Positions 1 through 5,908 of a DNA stretch of 7,660 bases are shown in pieces (position 1 is the first letter of the stretch; every line of letters starts with the position of its first letter). Source of the DNA: JBBAGE01 sp041655055 (GTDB lineage: Bacteria > Pseudomonadota > Alphaproteobacteria > Rhodobacterales > Rhodobacteraceae); contig JBBAGE010000116.1 of NCBI GenBank assembly GCA_041655055.1, forward strand, positions 1 to 7,660, given 5' to 3'. A program made the position numbers and the translations under genes. The notes below the pieces were generated by a model. That model did not search any database, was not told the origin of the DNA, and saw only the letters and a list, made by a program, of their open reading frames with translations.

Positions 1-557
1 GTATCACCGCCATCGCCCCCGAGGCCATGGCCGATCTCGATGCCCTTGCCCGGATGCTCAGCCCGGGGGATTTCCGCCAGACGGTGGAAAAGCTCGCGCT
101 GTTCAAACATGGCGACACCACCCCCGCCAGCCCCGCCGATATCATCGCCTGCGCCCCCGCCACGACCGAGGCCACACTGGATGATCTGCTGAACGCCGTC
201 GCCGAAGGCCAGCAAAAGGACATCGCCCCCCTGATGGTGCGGCTGGGGGCGCAGGGCACGCAGCCCGTGGGCCTGTGCATCGCCGCCACCCGGCATTTTC
301 GCACGCTGCACAGCGCTGCAAGCCATCCGGGCGGTGTGTCTGCGGGTATTGCCGCCATGCGCCCGCCGGTTTTCGGCCCAAGACGCGATCGCATGACAAG
401 ACAGGCCCAGAACTGGGGCATGCGCCGGCTGGAATCGGTGCTGGAAATGCTGACCGATACGGATCTGCAGCTTCGATCCGCGGGACAGACCGCGCCTGCC
501 ATGGCGCTGGTGGAACGGATGCTGATCCGCATCACCATGCTGGCCGCGCGGCGTTGA
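1..557 (+). CDS. holA: DNA polymerase III subunit delta, C-terminal part (start lies left of the window)
   Basis: Delta is the clamp-loader subunit that opens the beta sliding clamp so it can be placed on DNA during replication. About 184 residues are visible, reading in frame from base 3; the family is usually about 330-350 residues, so this is roughly the C-terminal half, covering the end of the ATPase-like region and the helical collar domain. The recognisable stretches are LSPGDFRQTVEKLALFK near the left edge, QPVGLCIAATRHFR in the middle and MRPPVFGPRRDRM further on, a pattern I associate with alphaproteobacterial delta. The end is mostly alpha-helical and finishes with basic residues (LAARR). 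The stop is TGA followed at once by an in-frame TAA, a double stop. The internal ATG at 27 is not the start, because the reading frame continues upstream with family-like sequence (ITAIAPEAM). The identification is from remembered family sequence and is quite firm. Confidence 0.9.
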   Translation, partial: ITAIAPEAMADLDALARMLSPGDFRQTVEKLALFKHGDTTPASPADIIACAPATTEATLDDLLNAVAEGQQKDIAPLMVRLGAQGTQPVGLCIAATRHFRTLHSAASHPGGVSAGIAAMRPPVFGPRRDRMTRQAQNWGMRRLESVLEMLTDTDLQLRSAGQTAPAMALVERMLIRITMLAARR

Positions 558-568
558 TAACGCAGCAT

Positions 569-605
569 TTGAACTTTGCGCCGATCCGCAGCACACTGGT
601 AAAAT
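569..605 (+). promoter_or_regulatory. Possible weak promoter for the luciferase-like gene
   Basis: The 69-base gap after holA contains a small AT-rich island unusual for this GC-rich window. A TAAAAT element at 600-605 sits 18 bases downstream of TTGCGC (576-581). A better -35 match, TTGAAC at 569-574, is 25 bases from the same -10, which is too far. Transcription from this -10 would start near 612 and leave a leader of only about 15 bases ahead of the ATG at 627, just enough for the ribosome binding site AAAGG at 614-618. The gene could equally be read through from holA, since I see no terminator in the gap. Confidence 0.3.
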
Positions 606-626
606 TTTTGATGAAAGGCGCTGCTG

Positions 627-1610
627 ATGATCCCCTATTCGCTTCTTGATCTTGCCCCCGTTCCCGATGGCGTATCGACGCGCGATGCCCTGCTCAACAT
701 GCGCGATCTGGCACAGCATGCCGAAGGCTTGGGCTATCACCGCTATTGGCTGGCCGAACATCACAACATGCCCGCGATTGCCTCGGCCGCCACCGCGGTG
801 CTGATCGGCGATGTGGCCAGCGTGACGAAAACCATGCGCGTCGGCGCGGGCGGGATCATGCTGCCCAATCACGCGCCGCTGATGGTGGCCGAGGCATTCG
901 GGACATTGGCCGAGCTTTACCCGGACCGCATCGATCTGGGCCTTGGCCGCGCACCGGGCACCGATGTGCCGACGATGCGCGCGCTGCGCCGCGGGCTTGA
1001 TCACCCCGACAGCTTTCCCAATGATGTGGTCGAGCTGATGCATTATTTTTCCGATGCCGAAGGCACGGTGCGCGCCTATCCCGGCCATGATACGCATGTG
1101 CCGATCTGGATGCTGGGATCATCGCTTTATGGCGCGCAACTGGCCGCGCATCTGGGCCTGCCCTATGCTTTTGCCTCGCATTTCGCGCCGGCGGCTTTGC
1201 GCGATGCGGTGGCCGCCTATCGGCAGGGGTTCCGGCCATCGGCGCAATTGGACAAGCCTTATTTCATGCTGGCCGCCAATGTTTTCGCCGCCGATACCGA
1301 GGCCGAGGCCCTCTATCTGCGCACGTCGATGCAGCTTACATTCGCGCGGATGCATACCGGCGGGCGGCCCGGCAAATTGCCGCGCCCGGTGGAAAACATC
1401 ACCGATCATGTGCCCGCGCAGGTGCTGGCGGGGCTGGAACAGATGCTGTCGGTCACCGCGACCGGCACCCGCGACATGGTGCGCGATCAACTGGCGGGGT
1501 TCATTGACGCCTATCAGCCCGATGAAATCATCCTGACCGGCACGATCCACGATCACACCGCCCGCAAACGCAGTTTCGAAATCGCGGCAGAAGCGATGCG
1601 TTCGCTCTAG
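627..1610 (+). CDS. LLM-class flavin-dependent oxidoreductase (luciferase family, MsnO8/YhbW-like)
   Basis: A 327-residue, apparently full-length member of the bacterial luciferase-like monooxygenase family, the group often annotated MsnO8 or 'luciferase family oxidoreductase group 1', with E. coli YhbW as a relative. Such proteins are cytoplasmic TIM-barrel enzymes that use reduced flavin, normally FMNH2 supplied by a separate reductase, to oxygenate small organic substrates. Visible signatures are WLAEHHNMP (residues 41-49), GIMLPNHAPL (76-85), LYPDRIDLGLGRAPG (97-111), a phosphate-binding-like GSS at 164-166 and YAFASHF (180-186). The ATG at 627 has AAAGG eight bases upstream, and the protein begins directly with the first barrel strand (MIPYSLLDLAPV), so this start is convincing. 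An ATG at 611 is in another frame. No flavin reductase gene is adjacent. The gene ends in TAG within a tandem duplication, 12 bases from the stop of the convergent gene. The family call is firm; the substrate is unknown. Confidence 0.88.
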   Translation: MIPYSLLDLAPVPDGVSTRDALLNMRDLAQHAEGLGYHRYWLAEHHNMPAIASAATAVLIGDVASVTKTMRVGAGGIMLPNHAPLMVAEAFGTLAELYPDRIDLGLGRAPGTDVPTMRALRRGLDHPDSFPNDVVELMHYFSDAEGTVRAYPGHDTHVPIWMLGSSLYGAQLAAHLGLPYAFASHFAPAALRDAVAAYRQGFRPSAQLDKPYFMLAANVFAADTEAEALYLRTSMQLTFARMHTGGRPGKLPRPVENITDHVPAQVLAGLEQMLSVTATGTRDMVRDQLAGFIDAYQPDEIILTGTIHDHTARKRSFEIAAEAMRSL

Positions 1611-1626
1611 GATGCGTTCGCTCTAA
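1595..1626. repeat. 16-base tandem duplication spanning two convergent stop codons
   Basis: GATGCGTTCGCTCTAG (1595-1610) is followed immediately by GATGCGTTCGCTCTAA (1611-1626), identical at 15 of 16 positions. The first copy carries the TAG stop of the luciferase-like gene (1608-1610). The second copy supplies, on the opposite strand, the TAG stop of the flavoprotein gene (plus-strand CTA at 1623-1625). With a single copy the plus-strand gene would still stop in the same frame, at TAA. The near-perfect identity suggests a fairly recent slippage-type duplication. No hairpin with a T-run lies in this junction, so I see no intrinsic terminator between the convergent genes. Confidence 0.85.
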
Positions 1627-2798
1627 TAACCGGCGGCCCCGCGCCCGGCGGCAAGACCGGTGGCAAGGCAGGCATTCAACAGCCAGCCGCCGGTCGGGGC
1701 CTCCCAATCCAGCATTTCACCGGCGGCAAACACGCCCGGCATCCGCGCGATCATCAGATCGGGGGTCAGTTCGGCCAGCGCGATGCCCCCGGCGGTCGAT
1801 ATCGCCTCGTCCAGCGGACGCAGCCCGGCATGGGTGATGGGCAGCGCCTTGATCCGCCGGGCAAGCGCGGCGCCTTGCGGCAAATCGGGGGTAAATTCGC
1901 GCAGCAACGCGATTTTCACCGCATCGAGCCCCAAAACCTTGCGCAAATACGTGCTGGTGCTGGCCTTGCCGCGCGGGCGGGCCAGCCGCGCGGTGATCTG
2001 TGCGATATCGCGATCAGGCAGCAGGTCGATCACCAACCCCGCCCCCGTTCGCAGCGCGGGCGCCAGCGGATAGATCCCGCCGCCCTCGATCCCGCGCGCG
2101 GAAATCACGCATTCCCCGCGCGAATCCATGCCCCCGGCGCGCAAGGCGATGGATTTCAGCGGCATGCCGAAAAACCGCGCCATATGGGCCGACCAATCCA
2201 CCCGCAGCCCCGCATTCGCCGCGGCAAAGGGCGTGATCGCCACCCCCCGCGCGGCCAAAAGCGGCGCCCATGCGCCGTCTGATCCCAGCCGCGCCCAGCT
2301 TGCGCCGCCCAGCGCCAGCACCACGACGCGCGGCACGACCTGCGCGGAGCCCTCGGGCGTGGCAAAGGTCCAGGCCGCGCCCGTCCAGCCCGTCCAGCGC
2401 CAGTTTCGCCGCAATTCCATCCCGCGCGCCGTCAGATCGGCCAGCCATGCACGCAGCAGCGGCGATGCCTTCATCGCGCGCGGAAAGACCCGGCCCGATG
2501 ATCCGACGAATACATCCTGCCCCAGACCGCGCGCCCAATCCTGCACCGCATCTGCATCAAAACCGGCGATGATATCCGCCAGAAACGGCGCGGCATTGCC
2601 ATATTTCGCAATGAATTCGGCAGGCTGCGCGGCATTGGTCAGGTTCAGCCCGCTTTTGCCCGCCATCAGGAATTTGCGCGCGGGCGATGGTTTGGCCTCG
2701 GCCACCAGCACATGCCGCCCGGCGCGCGCCAGCGCATCCGCCGCCATCAACCCCGCAGGCCCCGCGCCGATCACCAGCGCGTCGGGGGCATCGTTCAT
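1623..2798 (-). CDS. FAD-dependent flavoprotein of the HI0933/YhiN (BaiN-like) family
   Basis: A 391-residue protein of the HI0933-like NAD(P)/FAD-dependent oxidoreductase family, most like the subgroup named after Pseudomonas putida PP_4765 (TIGR03862). It opens with a Rossmann FAD-binding motif, GAGPAGLMAA at residues 11-20, followed by the acidic end of the second beta strand (VAEAKP, E34), which binds the FAD ribose. Family-specific stretches are FLMAGKSGLNLTN (43-55), GSSGRVFPRAMKAS (99-112), VLALGGASW (160-168) and the C-terminal GVFAAGEMLDWEAPTGG (355-371), which closes the flavin site. Length and ends fit a complete protein. The start codon overlaps the stop of the upstream crotonase-like gene by four bases (ATGA on the minus strand), a typical coupled arrangement, so it is the last gene of a three-gene operon. 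Family members are named oxidoreductases or aminoacetone oxidase-like; one relative (BaiN) is reported to reduce bile acid intermediates. The substrate here is unknown. Confidence 0.88.
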   Translation of the reverse strand: MNDAPDALVIGAGPAGLMAADALARAGRHVLVAEAKPSPARKFLMAGKSGLNLTNAAQPAEFIAKYGNAAPFLADIIAGFDADAVQDWARGLGQDVFVGSSGRVFPRAMKASPLLRAWLADLTARGMELRRNWRWTGWTGAAWTFATPEGSAQVVPRVVVLALGGASWARLGSDGAWAPLLAARGVAITPFAAANAGLRVDWSAHMARFFGMPLKSIALRAGGMDSRGECVISARGIEGGGIYPLAPALRTGAGLVIDLLPDRDIAQITARLARPRGKASTSTYLRKVLGLDAVKIALLREFTPDLPQGAALARRIKALPITHAGLRPLDEAISTAGGIALAELTPDLMIARMPGVFAAGEMLDWEAPTGGWLLNACLATGLAAGRGAAGY

Positions 2799-3406
2799 CC
2801 GATCAGCGCCTTGATCGCGGCCGCATGTTCGGGCGTTGCCCCCAGCACGCCCGCCGATAACGCGGCCAGCGTATCGTCAAGCGCATCGCCTTCCACAACC
2901 CGGTCGATCAGGCCAAAGGCCAGCGCCTCGGCGGCGCTTAGCCGGGCGCCTGCCATCAACACCAGCTTGGCGCGCGCGGGCCCGGCCAGCGCCACCATGC
3001 GGCGCACATCGGATGGCTGCGGCATCACCCCCAGCCGCATCACCGGATAGAAAAATCGGGCCTCCGGCACCGCGATGCGGATATCGCAGGCCAGCGCCAT
3101 GCCCGTGGCCCCGCCCGCAACCGTGCCATTCAGCGCCGCAATGCTTAGACTGGGCAGCGCCGCCACCGCGCCCGACAGCCGTTCCCATTCCGCCGACAGG
3201 GCCAACCCCTGTGCCACATGATCCAGATCAGCGCCGGCAGAAAACACCTTGCCCGCGCCGCGCAGCACAAAGACCCGCGCCTGTCCCGCCGCCTCAAGCG
3301 CGAAATCGGCCAGCGCGGCCAGCATCGATTCGGTCAGGGCATTGGCCTTGTCCGGCCGGTTCAGCATAGCGGTCCAGATGCCGTTGTCGCGGGAAAAATC
3401 AATCAT
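2795..3406 (-). CDS. Short crotonase-like protein (enoyl-CoA hydratase/isomerase family) lacking the usual catalytic glutamates
   Basis: A 203-residue crotonase-fold protein; classical members have about 255-260 residues. The N-terminal strand with LNRPDKANALT (15-25), the first oxyanion-hole segment FSAGAD (55-60) and the core ALNGTVAGGATGMALACDIR (91-110) are present, and the glycines forming the second oxyanion half (98-99) are kept. By alignment from memory with rat mitochondrial enoyl-CoA hydratase, the position of Glu144 is Gly102 and that of Glu164 is Val122 (FFYPVM in place of FGQPEI), and the following GAGG turn reads QPSD. Ordinary hydration of enoyl-CoA is therefore unlikely, while thioester binding could remain. 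The C-terminus ends soon after the LSAAEALAFGLIDRV segment (156-170), so the last helices, which often cover the active site or mediate trimer contacts, are shortened. It starts inside the end of the SDR gene (8-base overlap) and overlaps the flavoprotein gene by 4 bases. Family firm, activity open. Confidence 0.85.
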   Translation of the reverse strand: MIDFSRDNGIWTAMLNRPDKANALTESMLAALADFALEAAGQARVFVLRGAGKVFSAGADLDHVAQGLALSAEWERLSGAVAALPSLSIAALNGTVAGGATGMALACDIRIAVPEARFFYPVMRLGVMPQPSDVRRMVALAGPARAKLVLMAGARLSAAEALAFGLIDRVVEGDALDDTLAALSAGVLGATPEHAAAIKALIG

Positions 3407-4136
3407 GCTTCAGCCCCAAAATTCTGCGGATCGCGGGATCGCGCAGCCTGATTTCCGTTCCGATATAGGCATCTGCCGCCGGGCCGCACATCCACAAAAG
3501 CGCGCGCGCCGGCCATTCGGGCGGCACATGATCGGCCCAGTCCAACCGGCTGACCGGGTTGATGCCCGATGCCTTGATCGCGCGCTGCATATCGGTTGCC
3601 ACCGTGCCCGGCGACAGGCCCATGGCGCGGATGCCATTGGCGCGTTCTTCCAGATCAAGTGCTGCGGTCAGCATCGCGGCACCGGCCTTGGTGGCACAAT
3701 AGGCGCTCCAGCCGTCTACCGGGGCATGGGCGGCGCCCGACGATACCGTCACGATCGTGCCCCCGCCTGCGGCCTTCATCCCCGCCAGCACGGCGCGGGT
3801 GGCGTGATAGACGCCCTTGAGATTGATATCCACCGCCCGGCCCCATTCGGCCGGATCGGTATCGGCAAGCGCGCCGATCGGCGCGATGACGCCCGCATTG
3901 TTGATCAGCACATCCACAGGGCCAATCGCCGCCACCGCATTCGCGACCTGACCATAATCGCCCACATCGCAGACCATGGGTCGCAGCCCCGGCCCGACAT
4001 CGGCAGCCAGCGCACCAAGCGCCGCGCCATCGCGCGCCAGCCCCGCCACCTGCGCGCCCGCCGCCACAAAGGCGCGCACCGCCGCCGCCCCGATGCCCCG
4101 GCTTGCGCCGGTAATCATCACCACCTTGCCCTGCAT
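3399..4136 (-). CDS. Short-chain dehydrogenase/reductase (classical SDR)
   Basis: A 245-residue classical SDR, probably a cytoplasmic NAD(P)-dependent alcohol/ketone oxidoreductase. All hallmarks are visible: cofactor motif TGASRGIG (9-16), DV at the adenine pocket (57-58), NNAG (79-82), catalytic Asn105, Ser133, Tyr146 and Lys150 (YCATK), and the PGTVATDM segment (176-183). Arginines at 12 and 35 favour NADPH over NADH. The frame is open up to an ATG at 4250, but I choose the ATG at 4134-4136: the protein then begins MQGKVVMITG, putting the first beta strand at the usual place, with a G-rich ribosome binding sequence (GGGGGG at 4141-4146 on the complement) just upstream, and the 38 extra residues of the long form are low-complexity Ala/Arg/Gly. 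Its 3' end overlaps the crotonase-like gene by 8 bases, so it heads that operon. It resembles 3-oxoacyl-ACP reductases but, being outside a fab cluster, the substrate cannot be assigned. Confidence 0.88.
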   Translation of the reverse strand: MQGKVVMITGASRGIGAAAVRAFVAAGAQVAGLARDGAALGALAADVGPGLRPMVCDVGDYGQVANAVAAIGPVDVLINNAGVIAPIGALADTDPAEWGRAVDINLKGVYHATRAVLAGMKAAGGGTIVTVSSGAAHAPVDGWSAYCATKAGAAMLTAALDLEERANGIRAMGLSPGTVATDMQRAIKASGINPVSRLDWADHVPPEWPARALLWMCGPAADAYIGTEIRLRDPAIRRILGLKHD

Positions 4137-4171
4137 CCTGCCCCCCGATTTTCCACGCGCCCTTGCTAAAC

Positions 4172-4230
4172 TTGCGCCGCGCAAAGCGCCAGCCCTTGAC
4201 CCGGGGGCGCGCGCGCATGACACTATGCGC
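4172..4230. promoter_or_regulatory. Divergent intergenic region with two small inverted repeats (possible operators)
   Basis: The 125 bases between the divergent SDR and DUF2125 genes contain TTGCGC-C-GCGCAA (4172-4184, a 13-base palindrome) and GCGCAT-N6-ATGCGC (4213-4218 with 4225-4230). The second straddles the place where a -10 element would lie for the plus-strand gene, and it follows an alternating (GC)5 run at 4207-4216. On the minus strand a weak candidate promoter, TTGTTG (complement of 4245-4250), 17 bases, CATAGT (complement of 4222-4227), would serve the SDR operon with a leader of about 80 bases. In such GC-rich DNA six-base inverted repeats can arise by chance, so an operator role is only a suggestion. 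Confidence 0.3.
4196..4226 (+). promoter_or_regulatory. Possible promoter of the DUF2125 gene
   Basis: TTGACC (4196-4201) matches five of six bases of the sigma-70 -35 consensus, in the CTTGAC context common in alphaproteobacteria. The only candidate -10 is weak, CACTAT at 4221-4226, with a 19-base spacer. The downstream leader of about 30 bases contains the strong ribosome binding site AAGGTGA (4249-4255), six bases before the ATG. Confidence 0.35.
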
Positions 4231-4261
4231 AACATGGTTCCAAGCAACAAGGTGACAGCCT

Positions 4262-5791
4262 ATGACCTATCTCAAGCCGCTGGGCGCCGGTGCCGCCCTT
4301 TCGGCGCTTTTGGCCACGACCGCGCTGGCCGACATCAGCGCGCAAGATGTCTGGCAAGACTGGCAGGAACAGGCCGCGAATTTGGGCCAAAGCATCGCCA
4401 CCGGCAGCCAGGAGGAAAGCGGCAACACCCTGCGCCTGCGCGATATCACCATGCGCAGCGAAACCGCGGGCGTCACCTCGACCACCACGCTGGCGGAACT
4501 GGTGTTTGAAACCCGCCCCGATGGCAGTGTCGCGATCACCCTTGCGCCCGAAATCCGGCTGGCGTCGGAAATGCCGGATATGGATGACGGGCCCGACAGT
4601 TTTGCCTGGCTGATCACCCATCAAAACCTGTCGCTGATTGCCACGGGCAATCCGGGTGATATCAATTACACCTATGAGGCCGACGCCCTGAACATGGTCA
4701 GCAGCGAAAGTTTCAGCGATGACGACAGCGACGTTGACATGCAGATCACGTTCAACGCCAATGACCTGCGCGGCAGCTATCAGCGAACCGCGCGCAGCGA
4801 TGGCCGGTCGGATCTGACCCATACCACATCGGCCGCTAGCTACAGCGTCGGGATCGATGCCAATGACAGCGGGGGCGAAAACAACCGCTTGCGGCTGACC
4901 GGTTCCACCCGGGATCTGCAATTCGAGGGCACCGGGGTTTTGCCCAATCTGGGCAGCGATGCCGGTGCCAATGGCGATAATATCGAATTCAGCACGCTTT
5001 TGACCGAAGGGTTTGCGATCGATGGCAGCTATACCACCGGCAGCAGCGAATATGCCTTTGGCTACCGCGATGACAGCAGCAGCGCATCGGGCACGTTCAC
5101 CGCGCAAAGCGGCGGGCTGAGCGTGGCGCTGTCGCAGGCCGGGCTTGCCTATGACGGGCAGATGAATGATCTGACGGTAACGATCGAGGCATCGGACCTG
5201 CCGTTCGGGCCGATGAATTTCACGCTCGCGAATTATGGGTTCGGCTTTGCCATGCCGCTTGTCCCCAGCGATACCGCACAGGATTTCGGGCTGAAGATCG
5301 ATCTGAACGATCTGACGCTGGATGAACAGCTTTGGGCGATGTTCGATGCGGGCAACCAATTACCGCGCGATCCGCTGCGCTTCAGCCTTGATCTGAGCGG
5401 CAAGGGAAGCTGGGACATCAATATCCTTGAACTCGATCCCGATGACGCGATGGATATGGACAGCGCCCCCGGCTCGGTCGAACAGTTGACGCTCAATGAT
5501 CTGACGCTGCGCGGCGCGGGTGCGGAACTGAATGCCGATGGCGAAATGCAGCTTGAATCGATGACGCCGATGCCGCGGGGCGAAGGCCGGCTGACGCTGC
5601 AGCTTTCGGGCGGATTTCAACTGCTTGATAAACTGGCAGCAATGGGCGTGATGTCCCCGATGGAGGCCGGCATGTATCGCGGCATGATCGAACAGATGTC
5701 GCGCCCCGGCGAAGGCGATGACACGCGCATCACCGATTTCGAAATGACGCCCGACGGGTCGATCTCCGCGAACGGCATACCGCTGCAATAA
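4262..5791 (+). CDS. Secreted/periplasmic DUF2125 domain-containing protein
   Basis: A 509-residue protein that I recognise as the long DUF2125 type common in Rhodobacterales; its molecular function is unknown. A Sec signal peptide is clear: Lys5, a hydrophobic Ala/Leu core (residues 8-20) and a signal-peptidase I site ALA|D after residue 23, so the mature protein is probably periplasmic. The mature N-terminus has the DVWQDWQEQA helix (29-38) typical of this group. The rest alternates short beta strands with DxT/LxL patterns, suggesting a long beta-sheet body, perhaps akin to AsmA-like or lipid-transfer folds (inference). Composition is striking: rich in Asp, Glu, Ser and Thr, with only four lysines, no cysteine and a DDDSDVD cluster at 153-159. 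The ATG has the strong site AAGGTGA six bases upstream. It is transcribed alone: divergent from the SDR operon and followed 16 bases later by an intrinsic terminator. Gene is certain, family likely, role not known. Confidence 0.8.
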   Translation: MTYLKPLGAGAALSALLATTALADISAQDVWQDWQEQAANLGQSIATGSQEESGNTLRLRDITMRSETAGVTSTTTLAELVFETRPDGSVAITLAPEIRLASEMPDMDDGPDSFAWLITHQNLSLIATGNPGDINYTYEADALNMVSSESFSDDDSDVDMQITFNANDLRGSYQRTARSDGRSDLTHTTSAASYSVGIDANDSGGENNRLRLTGSTRDLQFEGTGVLPNLGSDAGANGDNIEFSTLLTEGFAIDGSYTTGSSEYAFGYRDDSSSASGTFTAQSGGLSVALSQAGLAYDGQMNDLTVTIEASDLPFGPMNFTLANYGFGFAMPLVPSDTAQDFGLKIDLNDLTLDEQLWAMFDAGNQLPRDPLRFSLDLSGKGSWDINILELDPDDAMDMDSAPGSVEQLTLNDLTLRGAGAELNADGEMQLESMTPMPRGEGRLTLQLSGGFQLLDKLAAMGVMSPMEAGMYRGMIEQMSRPGEGDDTRITDFEMTPDGSISANGIPLQ

Positions 5792-5807
5792 GCGCGCAAT
5801 CTTGTGC

Positions 5808-5831
5808 AAGGGCCGCCCCGGCGGCCCTTTT
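5808..5831 (+). terminator. Intrinsic terminator after the DUF2125 gene
   Basis: A strong GC hairpin, GGGCCGC (5810-5816), loop CCCG, GCGGCCC (5821-5827), is extended by AA/TT pairs and followed by TTTT (5828-5831). It starts 16 bases after the TAA stop, so it ends the DUF2125 transcript. It also lies upstream of the chosen pmbA start and separates the two transcription units. The T-run is short, and only two As lie on the other side, so it is likely one-directional. Confidence 0.85.
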
Positions 5832-5908
5832 GCATTCGCCATGCCTTGCGGCGCGCAGGGCGACAGCTTACCTCGGCCCATGATGCCGCATTCGCAAAGG
5901 CCCATTGC

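Noticed and set aside
1610..1680. Possible bidirectional terminator between the convergent luciferase-like and flavoprotein genes
   Set aside because: GC-rich stretches such as CCGGCGG and CCCGGCGG occur but lie inside flavoprotein coding sequence and have no T-run on either side.
3249..4169. A 306-codon plus-strand open frame opposite the SDR and crotonase-like genes
   Set aside because: Arg/His/Ala-rich translation without recognisable domain; both opposite-strand genes have full catalytic or fold motifs, so this is a shadow frame.
4137..4250. A 38-residue N-terminal extension of the SDR (start at 4250)
   Set aside because: The extension is low-complexity Ala/Arg/Gly with a poor signal context, and it would overlap the promoter and ribosome binding site of the divergent gene. 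The ATG at 4136 places the Rossmann motif at its usual distance from the N-terminus.
5804..5908. A 35-residue N-terminal extension of PmbA (start at 5804)
   Set aside because: It would begin inside the intrinsic terminator hairpin; the ATG at 5909 has a proper ribosome binding site and gives the standard family length.
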